In this document: in pieces, positions 1-9,233 of the stretch
Layout of the letters: every line of letters begins with the position of its first letter
Position numbering within the stretch: the stretch's first letter is position 1
NCBI RefSeq assembly: GCF_900128475.1
Contig: NZ_LT635836.1
Location: 138,526 to 202,525 of the forward strand
From: Mediterranea massiliensis
GTDB lineage: Bacteria; Bacteroidota; Bacteroidia; Bacteroidales; Bacteroidaceae
Length of the DNA stretch: 64,000 nucleotides
Direction: 5' to 3'
Program-made: the position numbers and the translations under genes
Notes under the pieces: model-generated
The model's database searches: none
Told to the model about the DNA's origin: nothing
What the model saw: only the letters and a program-made list of their open reading frames with translations

Positions 1-1364
1 AAGAACACCAGCACCGCCACGATGCCCGCCACCACGGCCAGCGACCATCGGTTCAGCACGTACATGCCCCGCTCCAAGGCCTCGTAGCGGCTCTCCAGCT
101 CCTTGTCCTGACGGGTGTCTTCGAGGATGTCGAGGTATATGTTGCGGTTGTAGTCGGAGCGCTCCTTCATGCCCAGGCCTGCATACGACACACTGAGCTG
201 GTCGCGGATGCGCGATATCCATTCGGGGGGAGTCTTCAGCTGGCCGGCCATCCATTGGGCTTCCACGGCAGGGGCGTTGCGATGGTCGTACATCTTCAGC
301 AGGTCGAGGGTGTCCTCGCACTGGTAGTAGTGGCGGTGGTGAGCATTCACCGCATCCAGAGCCACCCGAAGCGTGTCGAGCGCCTCTCCATAGCGGCCGT
401 GCTCGTTCAGGTAGCGGCTGATTTCGACGTAGGTACCCACCGTCTGATACACATCCTTATATTGGGCGAACTTCTGCAAGGCCTCCTGTCCCAAGCGCAG
501 GGGGAGCAACGTGTCGGCCGACATGCCCAGCAGGTCGAGGGCATGCCGGCGATGTTCGCGAAAGTAGTCGTAATCTTCGGCCGACGCCATCAGCCCGGCC
601 AGGCCTTGCAGACAGCTGCCTTCGAAATAGGGGAAATCTTTCCGCAAGGCTACCCGCCACGTGGTGAAGAGCTCGTCGAAGTCGCGCAGCTTCTGCGCCT
701 CGTCCCCTTGTCCCTCCACCAGTGAAGCCGCTCCGCGGACGTAGTGGGCATAGAGCCATTGGGCGGTGTCGGCCATCCCTTCGTCGGACACCTGGCGGAT
801 GTTTTCCAACGCCTCGGGGCGTTGTTGCAGATAGTAATAGTAGACGGCGGACACGATATAGAATTCCGAACGGGCATAAGCAAGCCGCCTCCGCTCGTGA
901 CCCTCGGCAAAGAGGTCCTCGTCTTCGGCAATGCGGCTCATACGCCGCAGGGCGCTGTTGCGGTAGTCGTAGAATTCCTTGTTCATGGCCGTCCGCTGGT
1001 AGACCCTCATCAAGCCTACATCGGCCACCAGCAGCTCCAGTTCGTTCTTCGTCAGCTCGTAGACGGAGCGGTACAAGGCTTCGGCCTCCTTGAAATCCAT
1101 CTCCATGAAGGCGCAGAAGGCCAGGTTGTTGCAGGCTTCTGCCCTGCCCGAACGATAAAAACGCGCCTCCTCGAAGGCACGACGGGCCGCCACACGCGAC
1201 GAGTCGAGGTCGCGATAGCGCCAGGCATAGGCCTCCCCGTTGAGCGAGTCTACCCGCCCCACTTCGCCCGAAGGCGCCAGGCCCTCACACGAAGCCAGTG
1301 CCAGCCATACGCACCACGCGCAGGCACAGACGAGCTTGAATGCCACACATTTCACTGTTCTCAT
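1..1364 (-). CDS. TPR-containing sensor lipoprotein, N-terminal part (likely histidine kinase)
   Basis: The frame is open from the ATG at 1364 to the window edge, so the C-terminus is missing. Residues 1-26 form a lipoprotein signal ending in the lipobox-like LASC, which suggests export and lipidation at Cys26. About 400 helical residues follow (FMEMDFKEAEALYRSVYEL, YGEALDTLRVALDAV), resembling degenerate tetratricopeptide repeats. The in-window part ends in a hydrophobic stretch (NRWSLAVVAGIVAVLVF) that looks like a membrane segment. In Bacteroidales this layout usually precedes a cytoplasmic histidine kinase or a DNA-binding output. The output domain is inferred, not seen. The gene is divergent from prs, sharing about 228 bp of upstream DNA. 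Confidence 0.7.
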   Translation of the reverse strand, partial: MRTVKCVAFKLVCACAWCVWLALASCEGLAPSGEVGRVDSLNGEAYAWRYRDLDSSRVAARRAFEEARFYRSGRAEACNNLAFCAFMEMDFKEAEALYRSVYELTKNELELLVADVGLMRVYQRTAMNKEFYDYRNSALRRMSRIAEDEDLFAEGHERRRLAYARSEFYIVSAVYYYYLQQRPEALENIRQVSDEGMADTAQWLYAHYVRGAASLVEGQGDEAQKLRDFDELFTTWRVALRKDFPYFEGSCLQGLAGLMASAEDYDYFREHRRHALDLLGMSADTLLPLRLGQEALQKFAQYKDVYQTVGTYVEISRYLNEHGRYGEALDTLRVALDAVNAHHRHYYQCEDTLDLLKMYDHRNAPAVEAQWMAGQLKTPPEWISRIRDQLSVSYAGLGMKERSDYNRNIYLDILEDTRQDKELESRYEALERGMYVLNRWSLAVVAGIVAVLVF

Positions 1365-1521
1365 GCTAACAAAGCTACGAATAAATCAGTAAAAAACAGA
1401 CGTTCGCCCCCAAGAAAAAACGTTTATTATCATTCGGACGGAAAGGCGCCCGTTTTCCGAGGAGAAAAAGAGGGCTTTTCCTGCTTTCCATCCCCTCCGT
1501 CTTATTTTTATACAATAAGTC

Positions 1522-1553
1522 TTGGCGAAATCAGCAAGAAATGCCTACCTTTG
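1522..1553 (+). promoter_or_regulatory. Bacteroides-type promoter of prs
   Basis: TTG at 1522-1524 and TACCTTTG at 1546-1553 are separated by 21 bases, matching the Bacteroides -33/-7 consensus. The prs start codon is 39 bases downstream. Nothing else recognisable lies between 1365 and 1592. Confidence 0.7.
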
Positions 1554-1592
1554 CTGAAGTTTAATAAATAGGTAACATCTATTACAATAACA

Positions 1593-2531
1593 ATGAGCGA
1601 AAAAGCACCCTTTTTGGTATTCTCAGGAACAAATTCGAGATACCTTGCAGAGAAAATCTGCGCAAGCCTGAATTGCCCGCTGGGAAAAATGAACATCACC
1701 CACTTTGCCGACGGTGAGTTCGCCGTGTCTTACGAAGAATCCATCCGCGGAGCAAATGTCTTCCTGGTTCAATCCACTTTCCCCAACTCTGACAACCTGA
1801 TGGAGCTGCTGCTGATGATTGACGCCGCCAAGCGCGCATCGGCCAAGACCATCAATGCCGTTGTGCCCTACTTCGGCTGGGCCCGTCAGGACAGAAAAGA
1901 CAAACCGCGTGTATCCATCGGCGCCAAGCTGGTGGCCGACCTGCTCTCTGTAGCCGGCATCGACCGTCTGATTACGATGGACCTGCACGCCGACCAGATC
2001 CAAGGTTTCTTCAACATCCCTGTAGACCACCTCTATGCATCGGCCGTATTCCTGCCCTACATCCAGTCACTCAACTTGGAAGACCTGGTTATCGCCACGC
2101 CCGACGTAGGCGGTTCCAAGCGTGCCAGCACATTCTCCAAGTATCTGGGTGTGCCCCTGGTACTCTGCAACAAGTCGCGCGAGAAAGCCAACGAAGTGGC
2201 TTCCATGCAGATCATCGGCGATGTGAAGGACAAGAACGTAGTACTCGTTGACGACATCGTAGACACCGCCGGTACCATCACCAAGGCTGCCGACATCATG
2301 CTGGCCGCAGGTGCCAAGTCGGTACGTGCCATCGCCAGCCATTGCGTCATGTCCGACCCTGCCTCTTTCCGCGTGCAAGAGTCCGGCCTGACTGAAATGG
2401 TGTTCACCGACAGTATCCCCTACTCCAAGAAGTGTGCCAAGGTAAAACAGCTGAGCATTGCCGACATGTTTGCCGAGACCATCAAGCGTGTAGTGAACAA
2501 CGAATCCATCAGCTCGCAATATCTGATTTAA
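1593..2531 (+). CDS. prs: Ribose-phosphate pyrophosphokinase (PRPP synthetase)
   Basis: Transfers pyrophosphate from ATP to ribose 5-phosphate to make PRPP for purine, pyrimidine, histidine and NAD synthesis in the cytosol. At 312 residues it is full length. Visible motifs are the ATP-contact segment FGWARQDRK (about 94-102), the Mg/ribose region DLHADQIQGFF (130-140) and the PRPP-binding loop DDIVDTAGT (220-228). It has its own promoter and a strong terminator, so it is probably monocistronic. Confidence 0.97.
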   Translation: MSEKAPFLVFSGTNSRYLAEKICASLNCPLGKMNITHFADGEFAVSYEESIRGANVFLVQSTFPNSDNLMELLLMIDAAKRASAKTINAVVPYFGWARQDRKDKPRVSIGAKLVADLLSVAGIDRLITMDLHADQIQGFFNIPVDHLYASAVFLPYIQSLNLEDLVIATPDVGGSKRASTFSKYLGVPLVLCNKSREKANEVASMQIIGDVKDKNVVLVDDIVDTAGTITKAADIMLAAGAKSVRAIASHCVMSDPASFRVQESGLTEMVFTDSIPYSKKCAKVKQLSIADMFAETIKRVVNNESISSQYLI

Positions 2532-2559
2532 GCCGAAAGGCCTGGAAACAAACAGAAAA

Positions 2560-2595
2560 GGGAGTGCATCCGACGCGATGCACTCCCTTCTTTAT
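2560..2595 (+). terminator. Rho-independent terminator after prs
   Basis: An 11-bp stem GGGAGTGCATC/GATGCACTCCC with a 6-base loop is followed by TTCTTTATTTCTT. It lies 29 bases after the prs stop. The tail toward the MORN gene on the other strand is not T-rich, so it serves prs. Confidence 0.85.
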
Positions 2596-2623
2596 TTCTT
2601 GCACGAGAACGTGTCCCAGCCTC

Positions 2624-3796
2624 TCAGTTGCTGGACACGATACGCCCCATCTTATAGGTCACCTTGCGGATTTCCTTGCCGAACTTGTCCTTCTCCACAA
2701 AGGAGCCGTCCTTCTTGCCTTGCTTGAAGAAGCCCTCGAAAGTGTTTCCGTCCTTGTCGGTCTGTATGCCGCTGCCTTCTTCCAATCCGTCTACAAAACC
2801 GCCTGTATAGCGGGTGCCGTTGGCCTGCACCAGCGTACCGCGGCCGTCGAACTTATTGTGCTTCCATTCGCCGTCGTACGAATCGCCCGCACTCCACTTG
2901 TACACGCCCTTGCCGTTGCGTTCGTTGTCTTTCCACTCGCCCTCGTAGACGGCGCCGTTGGCCCACGTGAAGGTACCCTTACCCTCCTGCATGCCATTCT
3001 TGAAACCGCCCACATACTTGTCGCCGTTGGCATGGTAGTAGATGCCTTCGCCCGTGCGTTCGCCCTGCACGTAGGATCCTTCGTAGCGGTCGCCCGTGTG
3101 GAAGAAGTAAATGCCCTGGCCGTGCTGCATGTCGTCGCGCCATCCGCCCACGTACTTGTCGCCGTTGGCATATTCGAACGTACCCTGGCCGCTACGGAAG
3201 TCGTCCTTCCACTCGCCTTCGTACTTGCTTCCGTCGTTCCACACCAGCTTGCCTTTGCCGTTCTTCTTGTCGTTCTTCCACGAACCCGTGTAGCTCGAAC
3301 CGTTCTTCCACGTATAGGTGCCCTGGCCTTCGCGCTTGTCGTTCACCCAGTTGCCCACGTAGACGTCGCCGTTGTAGTAGTACATCGTGCCTTCGCCATG
3401 CTGGTAGTCCTGATACCACAAGCCGTCGTAGCGGTTGTTGTTTACAAAGTAGTAGACGCCCTGCCCGTGCTGCTGGTCCTGAAACCACTGGCCTTCGTAG
3501 CGTTCGCCGTCTGAAAAGGTGTAGACGCCATATCCCTGACGCTTGCCTTTCACATATTCGCCTTCGTAGGTATCACCGTTCTTGAAGACCGTCTTGCCTT
3601 TTCCATTGGGCTTGCGACCCTTCATTTCGCCTGTGTAGACCGCCCCATCCTTGAAGGTATAGGTTCCAATGCGGACCTCCGAGGAGAAGACGTTCTTCAC
3701 CTTGTCCAGAAAGCCTCCGTTCTCCTGTGCGGAAACGGCGGGGCTCTGACAAAGACAGGCCATCGCAAATGCTATATAGATGTATCTTGCTTTCAT
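2624..3796 (-). CDS. Secreted MORN-repeat protein
   Basis: 390 residues with an N-terminal signal peptide (cleavage likely near SAQ-EN, residues 23-26), then 14 tandem MORN units of about 23 residues with the core YxGxW/F and GxG (for example RYEGQW, KYEGEW, RYTGGF). The C-terminal 35 residues are basic and unrelated. MORN repeats fold as extended beta-hairpin sheets and mediate binding to lipid or protein. No enzymatic domain is visible, so its role is unknown. The export signal suggests the periplasm or cell envelope. A TAAATTTG -7-like box lies upstream on the minus strand. The long opposite-strand frame here is a by-product of the repeats. Confidence 0.85.
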   Translation of the reverse strand: MKARYIYIAFAMACLCQSPAVSAQENGGFLDKVKNVFSSEVRIGTYTFKDGAVYTGEMKGRKPNGKGKTVFKNGDTYEGEYVKGKRQGYGVYTFSDGERYEGQWFQDQQHGQGVYYFVNNNRYDGLWYQDYQHGEGTMYYYNGDVYVGNWVNDKREGQGTYTWKNGSSYTGSWKNDKKNGKGKLVWNDGSKYEGEWKDDFRSGQGTFEYANGDKYVGGWRDDMQHGQGIYFFHTGDRYEGSYVQGERTGEGIYYHANGDKYVGGFKNGMQEGKGTFTWANGAVYEGEWKDNERNGKGVYKWSAGDSYDGEWKHNKFDGRGTLVQANGTRYTGGFVDGLEEGSGIQTDKDGNTFEGFFKQGKKDGSFVEKDKFGKEIRKVTYKMGRIVSSN

Positions 3797-3877
3797 TGTC
3801 TGCTCGTATTTCTCTTTTCACTTTAAGTGACAAATTTACAATTTATCCGCCAAAGAGGGGGAATGCCCCATGGCTTT

Positions 3878-5167
3878 TTAGGACATTTTTTTACCCGACA
3901 CCACTTCTTTTAAATTCTCTTTGCACAAGTATTCCTGCGCCAGACGGCGGAGTTCTTCGGGGGTCACGCCGCTGATGGCGGCCTGTACCTCGTCGAAATA
4001 GGTGTCGGGCAGGTGCGACGTGTGGAGGAAAATCCAGGCGTCGGACAGGGAGAAGGCCGACTCATAGCTGCGGCAGATGTCGCCCATCATGTAGTTCTTC
4101 ACCATCTGAAGTTCGTCCAGAGGCACCAGCTCGTGTTGCAGGCGGTCTATTTCGTGGTAGACTTCGGCCACGAGCGGCTCCACATACTCGTTGGCCGTCT
4201 CGGCGGAGATGGCCAGCAGGCTGTCGTCGGGATAGGAAGCGAGGCCGGCAGAGATGCCATAGGTGTAACCCTTGTCCTCGCGGATGTTGGACATGAGGCG
4301 GCTGCCAAAGTATCCGCCCAGCAGGGTGACCAGCACACGAAGCTTCGCAAAGTCGGGGTGGTGGCGGCTGATGGTGACAAGTCCCATGCGCACGGCGCTC
4401 TGCAAGGCATCGGGACGCTCGATGAAGAGGCGTTTGTCCGAGGTGGTGCAGGGCTCGAAAGAGGCGCGCGAGGGACGTTGCAGGCCCTCGCCGAAAGGCT
4501 CCGCTCCGAAGCAGGCCTCCAGCCGGCGCAGACATTCGTCGGTCACCTTGCCCGAGACGTAGACGGAGCAGCCGGCCGCATGATAGTGGCGGCGGTAGAA
4601 GTAGTGCAGCAGTTCGGGAGTGATGCGCCCGTAGTCGGCCTCACAAGCCACGCGTCCGCAGGGATGGGCGTCGCCGTAGAGGGCACTCACCAGCCCCCGA
4701 TGGGCCAGAAAGTCGACCTTCTGCTGGTTTACCTTGAACTGCTGGACGTTGTTGGCCACCACCGTCGCCAGTTCGGCTTCGGGGAAGGCAGGTTCCTTCA
4801 CGAGGCTCTCGAGCACGTCGAGCGTCTGGGGCAGGTACTTGTTGAGCGAATAGAGGGTAACGAAGGCATGCTCGGCAGCACTCGAGAGGTCGAGCCACGC
4901 GCCATAATAGTCGAGCTTCTCGGCTATCTGGGCGGCGGTATAGCGGCGGGTGCCTTCGCGCAACATGCGGTTGGCGAAGAGGGCCTGGAGGGGATATTGC
5001 TGGTGCCAGCGTCCGCCTTCGATGAGGACGTCGACACGCACCACCTCGTTGTCGCCCGCATGGAGCACACTGAGGGGCACACCGTTGGGCCACACCACCC
5101 GCTCGGGGCGGCGCACGGCCATGGGGCCGGGCTTGCGTATAGGGGGCTGTTGGGTACGGTCGGTCAT
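3878..5167 (-). CDS. M16 family peptidase-like protein, probably non-catalytic
   Basis: 429 residues with the two-lobed M16 (pitrilysin/insulinase) layout. The zinc motif HxxEH expected in the N-terminal lobe is replaced by LFANRML (about residues 64-70), so zinc proteolysis is unlikely. The C-terminal lobe keeps the substrate-clamping pattern SNIREDKGYTYG (about 290-301). M16 enzymes often work as one catalytic and one inactive subunit, and this looks like the inactive kind, but no active partner is in the window. There is no signal peptide. Its ATG overlaps the kdsB stop codon (ATGA), so it is translationally coupled at the end of the PBP1A-kdsB operon. Confidence 0.85.
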   Translation of the reverse strand: MTDRTQQPPIRKPGPMAVRRPERVVWPNGVPLSVLHAGDNEVVRVDVLIEGGRWHQQYPLQALFANRMLREGTRRYTAAQIAEKLDYYGAWLDLSSAAEHAFVTLYSLNKYLPQTLDVLESLVKEPAFPEAELATVVANNVQQFKVNQQKVDFLAHRGLVSALYGDAHPCGRVACEADYGRITPELLHYFYRRHYHAAGCSVYVSGKVTDECLRRLEACFGAEPFGEGLQRPSRASFEPCTTSDKRLFIERPDALQSAVRMGLVTISRHHPDFAKLRVLVTLLGGYFGSRLMSNIREDKGYTYGISAGLASYPDDSLLAISAETANEYVEPLVAEVYHEIDRLQHELVPLDELQMVKNYMMGDICRSYESAFSLSDAWIFLHTSHLPDTYFDEVQAAISGVTPEELRRLAQEYLCKENLKEVVSGKKMS

Positions 5168-6321
5168 CGGGCGGCGTGTGTTTTCAGGAATTCTTCCGCA
5201 CGCGCCAGGTCCTGCGGCGTGTCGATGCCGATGGTCTCAACGTCGGTGGTGCCCACCTTGATGCGATAGCCGTTCTCCAGCCAGCGGAGCTGTTCGAGCG
5301 ACTCGGCCAGCTCGAGGGACGACTGGGGCAAGGAGGTTATCTGACGAAGCACGTCGACGCGGTAGGCATAGAGGCCGATGTGCTTGTAGTAGACGTGGTT
5401 CTTGAGCCAGTCGTGCTTGTCGGCATTGCGCTGGTAAGGGATGATGGAGCGGCTGAAGTAGAGGGCGTTGTGGTTCTTGTCCACCACCACCTTGGGCGAG
5501 TTGACGTTCTCCAGCGCCTCGAAGCCATTGTCGGGCGTAAAGGGTTTCACCAGCGTGGCTATCTGCGTGGCTTCGTCGTCGAAGCAAGCCTTCAGGGCTT
5601 CGAGCTGGGAGGGCTGGATGAAGGGTTCGTCGCCCTGTATGTTCACCACCACGTCGTAGCCGGCGCCCACCTTGGTGCACGCTTCGTAGCAGCGGTCGGT
5701 GCCGCTCTTGTGGTGGACGGAGGTCATCACCACCTGCCCGCCGAAGGCGCGCACGGCCTCGGCGATGCGTTCGTCGTCGGTAGCCACCCAGGCGTCGTCC
5801 AGCACGCCTGCCACCTGTTCGTACACCCGTTGTATCACGGTCTTGCCGCCCAGCATGGCCAAAGGTTTGGCGGGGAAACGCGTGGAAGCGTAACGGGCGG
5901 GTATGATTCCTATAAATTTCAAAGCTTCGTTTTTCATTTTCAATTCTCCGTTTTCCATTTTCAATTCTTCCATGCCCTGGCGGACGTAGCCGCGCTCCAT
6001 GTCGGCCGGCTTGAGCACGCGGCCGTCGCACGACAGGAGGTCGAGGTCGAGGCGCACGATCTCGCGGGGCTTGTCCTGGGGCAGGCGGCCGGCTTCGCGT
6101 TCGATGGTCTTCAGGCGCGAGCGCACCTCGTCGGCACAGAGGCCGGAGTGGAAGCACGCCACCTGGTTGGAGAAGCGGCACGGGCGGTGCAGGCAGAGGG
6201 GGTCCGTCTCGCGTTCGGCCGAGAAGCGGATGTCCGCAAAGAGCTGCGCCAGCCGTCGGCGGGCCAGGGCCATGTTCTCGACCCGACGTTCGTTGCTGCC
6301 TATACTGATGAGGTATTCCAT
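5164..6321 (-). CDS. kdsB: FolK-like / KdsB fusion (CMP-KDO synthetase)
   Basis: One 385-residue frame carries two enzymes. Residues 1-120 resemble HPPK (FolK: pyrophosphoryl transfer to 6-hydroxymethyl-dihydropterin): ISIGSN at the start, SNQV in the middle and PREIVRLDLDLL near 105. The domain is shorter than the usual ~160 residues. From about residue 137 (IGIIPARYASTRFPAKPLAML) it is a complete KdsB, which activates KDO with CTP for lipopolysaccharide. Diagnostic segments are NIQGDEPFI and the C-terminal IGIDTPQDLARAEEF. The join is a charged linker (EELKMENGELKMKNEALKF) encoded by the AAATGGAAAATTG-type repeat that is intergenic elsewhere in this window. Internal ATGs could also give free KdsB. 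It follows PBP1A after 9 bases. Confidence 0.88.
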   Translation of the reverse strand: MEYLISIGSNERRVENMALARRRLAQLFADIRFSAERETDPLCLHRPCRFSNQVACFHSGLCADEVRSRLKTIEREAGRLPQDKPREIVRLDLDLLSCDGRVLKPADMERGYVRQGMEELKMENGELKMKNEALKFIGIIPARYASTRFPAKPLAMLGGKTVIQRVYEQVAGVLDDAWVATDDERIAEAVRAFGGQVVMTSVHHKSGTDRCYEACTKVGAGYDVVVNIQGDEPFIQPSQLEALKACFDDEATQIATLVKPFTPDNGFEALENVNSPKVVVDKNHNALYFSRSIIPYQRNADKHDWLKNHVYYKHIGLYAYRVDVLRQITSLPQSSLELAESLEQLRWLENGYRIKVGTTDVETIGIDTPQDLARAEEFLKTHAAR

Positions 6322-6330
6322 CGCGGCGCG

Positions 6331-8661
6331 TCAGTTGAAGAGGTCGTCCAGCCCCATGTCGGGTGTGGGTTCCTCCACCTCCTCGTACACCTCGCCGTTG
6401 TCGGCACAGGGGTCGTAGTCCTCGGGCAGCTGGAAGGTCTCAGTCTCGTCGTAGCCCAAGGTCTTGTCGGCATAGACCTTGTTCATGTATTTCGTCCAGA
6501 TGGGCAGGGCCATGGAGGCTCCCTGTCCGTGGAGCATGGTGTCGAAGTGGATGTCGCGGTCTTCGCCGCCCACCCAGCAGCCCGATACGAGCGAGGGGGT
6601 GAAGCCCATGAACCAGCCGTCGGCGTTGTAGTTGGTGGTACCCGTCTTGCCGCCCATGTCGGCCTTGACGCCCAGACGGCGCACACGGCCGCCGGTACCT
6701 TCGTTGATGACGGCACGCAGCATGACGAGCATCTTGTAGGCGCTGGAGGTGCTGATGACTTCGTTCATCTCGGGCGAGAAGGTGGCCAGCACGTTGCCCT
6801 CGTTGTCCTCGATGCGGGTCACGAGCAGCGGAGCCACGCGGATGCCGCGGTTGGGGAAGGCGGTGTAGGCGCTCACCATCTCGGCGACGGATATCTCACA
6901 GGGGCCGAGGCAGAGCGACACGCTGGGCACGATTTCGCGGTTGCGCACGCCGAAGGTCTGCACCAGGCGCTTCAGTTCGTAGGGGTTGAGCTTGCTCATG
7001 AGGTAGGCAGTAATCCAGTTGTCGGAGTTGGCCAGGCCCCACTTCAGGGTCACCATCTCGCCGATGCGCTTGTTGTTGGCGTTGCGGGGCGTCCAGGGGA
7101 TGCCGTTCTCGTCGAGCAGGGTGTAGGACACGTGGCGTGCCTCGTCGCAGGGCGAGAAGCCGTTCTCCATGGCCAGGGCGTAGACGTAGGGCTTCATGGT
7201 CGAACCAATCTGACGGCGGCCCACCATGGCCATGTCGTACTGGAAGTAGTGGTAGTTGGGACCGCCCACATAGGCCAGCACGTGTCCGTTGCGGGGGTTC
7301 ATCGACAGGAAGCCGGCGCGCAGGAAGTGCTTGTAGTAGCGGATGGAGTCGAGCGGCGTGAGCACGGTGTCCACTTCGCCCGCCCAGCTGAAGACCGACA
7401 TCTCCTGCGGGGTGTTGAAGGCCTTCATGATTTCCTTCTCCGAAGCGCCGCCCTTCTTCATCAGGCGGTAGCGGTCGGTCTGGCGGATGTTGCGCAACAG
7501 GATTTCATCGACCTGCTCCTGCGTCAGCCGGAAGCTGTAGGGAGCCTTCTTGCGGCCTTTCTTCTCCTTGAAGAAGTAGCCCTGCAACTCCTTGAGGTGC
7601 TCGGTCACGGCCTCCTCGGCATACTGCTGCATGCGCGAGTCGATGGTGGTGTATATCTTCAGTCCGTCGGTATAGAGGTTGTACTTCTTGCCGTCTTTCT
7701 TGGTGTTCTTCTCGCACCAGCCGTAGAGGGGGTTCGTCTCCCAGTCGAGCGAGTCTTCGTAGAACTTCTGCATCTGCCAGCCGCGGTAGTCGGACTTGTC
7801 GGGCTTCTTGGCCGTCAGCACCGTGCGCAGGTATTCGCGGAAGTAGGGCGCGGGGCCTTCCTTGTGGTCCACGCGGTTGTACTTCAGCTTCAGGGGCAGG
7901 GCCTGCAGGGAGTCGCACTGCGCCTGGGTCAGGTAGCCGGCCTTGCGCATCTGGTCGAGCACCACGTTGCGGCGTCCGCGGGTGCGCTCGTTGCGGCGCA
8001 CGGGGTTGAAGAGCGAAGGGTTCTTGCACATGCCCACCAGCGTGGCGGCCTCTTCCACCTTGAGGTCCTTGGGGTCGCAGTTGAAGTAGGTGTAGGCGGC
8101 GGTCTTCACGCCCACGGCGTTGTTCAGGAAGTCGAACTTGTTGAGGTACATCGTCAGGATTTCCTCCTTCGTGTAGTAGCGCTCCAGCTTGACGGCGATG
8201 ACCCACTCGATGGGCTTCTGGAAGAGTCGCTCCAGCGTACTCTCCGCACTGGGCGAATAGAGCTGCTTGGACAGCTGCTGGGTGATGGTACTGCCGCCGC
8301 CGGCGTTCTTCTGGAAGAGGAGGCCGCGCTTCACCACGGCACGGAACAGGGCCTTGACGTCAATGCCCGAATGCTCGGCGAAGCGGACGTCTTCCGTGGC
8401 GATGAGGGCGTTGATGATGTGGGGCGACAGGTCCTGATAGCCCACGTAGACGCGGTTTTCCTTGCTGTACGAATAGGTGCCCAGCGTCTTTCCGTCGGCC
8501 GAAAAGACCTGTGTGGCAAACTTGTAGTTAGGGTTCTCTAGGTCTTCGACGGGCGGCATGTAGCCTATCCAGCCTTTCGAGATGGAGGTGAACACCAGCA
8601 CGCATGCCAGCAGCATGACGGCCAGCAGTATCCAGAGGGTTATGATGACTTTCTTTATCAT
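6331..8661 (-). CDS. mrcA: Penicillin-binding protein 1A (bifunctional transglycosylase/transpeptidase)
   Basis: Polymerises and cross-links peptidoglycan in the periplasm, anchored by one N-terminal membrane segment (residues 5-27). I chose the ATG at 8661 because it places the basic-hydrophobic anchor at the N-terminus; a longer in-frame start at 8721 precedes it and would include the promoter. GT51 motifs are IATEDVRFAEHSGID (catalytic Glu about 90) and GGSTITQQLSKQ. Transpeptidase motifs are GSTMKP (Ser487, Lys490), SDN near 545 and KTGTTN near 665. The acidic tail ends in DDLFN. It is the first gene of the operon with folK-kdsB and the M16 gene. Confidence 0.95.
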   Translation of the reverse strand: MIKKVIITLWILLAVMLLACVLVFTSISKGWIGYMPPVEDLENPNYKFATQVFSADGKTLGTYSYSKENRVYVGYQDLSPHIINALIATEDVRFAEHSGIDVKALFRAVVKRGLLFQKNAGGGSTITQQLSKQLYSPSAESTLERLFQKPIEWVIAVKLERYYTKEEILTMYLNKFDFLNNAVGVKTAAYTYFNCDPKDLKVEEAATLVGMCKNPSLFNPVRRNERTRGRRNVVLDQMRKAGYLTQAQCDSLQALPLKLKYNRVDHKEGPAPYFREYLRTVLTAKKPDKSDYRGWQMQKFYEDSLDWETNPLYGWCEKNTKKDGKKYNLYTDGLKIYTTIDSRMQQYAEEAVTEHLKELQGYFFKEKKGRKKAPYSFRLTQEQVDEILLRNIRQTDRYRLMKKGGASEKEIMKAFNTPQEMSVFSWAGEVDTVLTPLDSIRYYKHFLRAGFLSMNPRNGHVLAYVGGPNYHYFQYDMAMVGRRQIGSTMKPYVYALAMENGFSPCDEARHVSYTLLDENGIPWTPRNANNKRIGEMVTLKWGLANSDNWITAYLMSKLNPYELKRLVQTFGVRNREIVPSVSLCLGPCEISVAEMVSAYTAFPNRGIRVAPLLVTRIEDNEGNVLATFSPEMNEVISTSSAYKMLVMLRAVINEGTGGRVRRLGVKADMGGKTGTTNYNADGWFMGFTPSLVSGCWVGGEDRDIHFDTMLHGQGASMALPIWTKYMNKVYADKTLGYDETETFQLPEDYDPCADNGEVYEEVEEPTPDMGLDDLFN

Positions 8662-8698
8662 GTTCAGCGTTTCGTTTTTACTTTGATTTAATAACATG

Positions 8699-8729
8699 CA
8701 AAGATACAACTTCCGGCGCAATTACACAA
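8699..8729 (-). promoter_or_regulatory. Bacteroides-type promoter of the PBP1A operon
   Basis: On the minus strand TTG (8727-8729) and TATCTTTG (8699-8706) are 20 bases apart, a full consensus match. The start codon at 8661 lies 37 bases downstream. Confidence 0.75.
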
Positions 8730-8807
8730 GAGGAAGCATCACTTTTCGGCGGCTTTTCAAGGCCGGAAACGCACGTCTGTCCGGCAGCCCTTCTGATAAA
8801 CACTTTT

Positions 8808-9031
8808 TAACTTACACAATTACAAATTACAATTACAGTTAGACGAAAGTGAGTTTCGGCATCGTTCAGATTAAATAGTATATTATAATTTTATTATATT
8901 ATATATTATATATATATTTTAATTATATATATAATATATAATATAATAAATATATATAAGGAGCATAGGAGAAGCACGCAAAAAAACGATATTGACCTAA
9001 CTGTAATTGTAATTTGTAATTGCGTAAGTTA
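8808..9031. repeat. 224-bp MITE-like element with 35-bp terminal inverted repeats
   Basis: Arms at 8808-8842 and 8997-9031 are 35 bp each and inverted, with one mismatch; the left arm starts TAACTTACACAATTACAAAT. Between them lies an almost pure A/T stretch (about 8875-8960) that is itself palindromic (TATATA/ATATAT runs). No protein is encoded. The element occupies the space between the divergent PBP1A and pyrB promoters. It could be a non-autonomous mobile element or a strong secondary structure. No clear target duplication flanks it. Confidence 0.7.
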
Positions 9032-9233
9032 ACGAATGTGAAAATCTATGGCTATAAAAACTGAGCAGCCAGGCACCGACCGATAACCGCAAACAGCTAC
9101 AACAGCTAAAGGAAACACCGCCCCCGCCCGCGCGAAAAGCATCGCTTTCCCAACTGGAAAGCAATGCATTAGTTTTATTAACACAAAACGCCCGACCGGT
9201 TAACAGATTTTCAGACTTTATTGACACCCCATT

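Noticed and set aside
2432..3514. A 360-codon plus-strand open frame opposite the MORN gene
   Set aside because: It is a by-product of repeated MORN codons; its protein is a low-complexity Val/Ala/His string with no domain, and it overlaps the 3' end of prs and the prs terminator.
5176..8541. An 1121-codon plus-strand open frame
   Set aside because: It lies antisense to kdsB and PBP1A, whose motifs are all intact. GC-rich codon bias produces long antisense frames.
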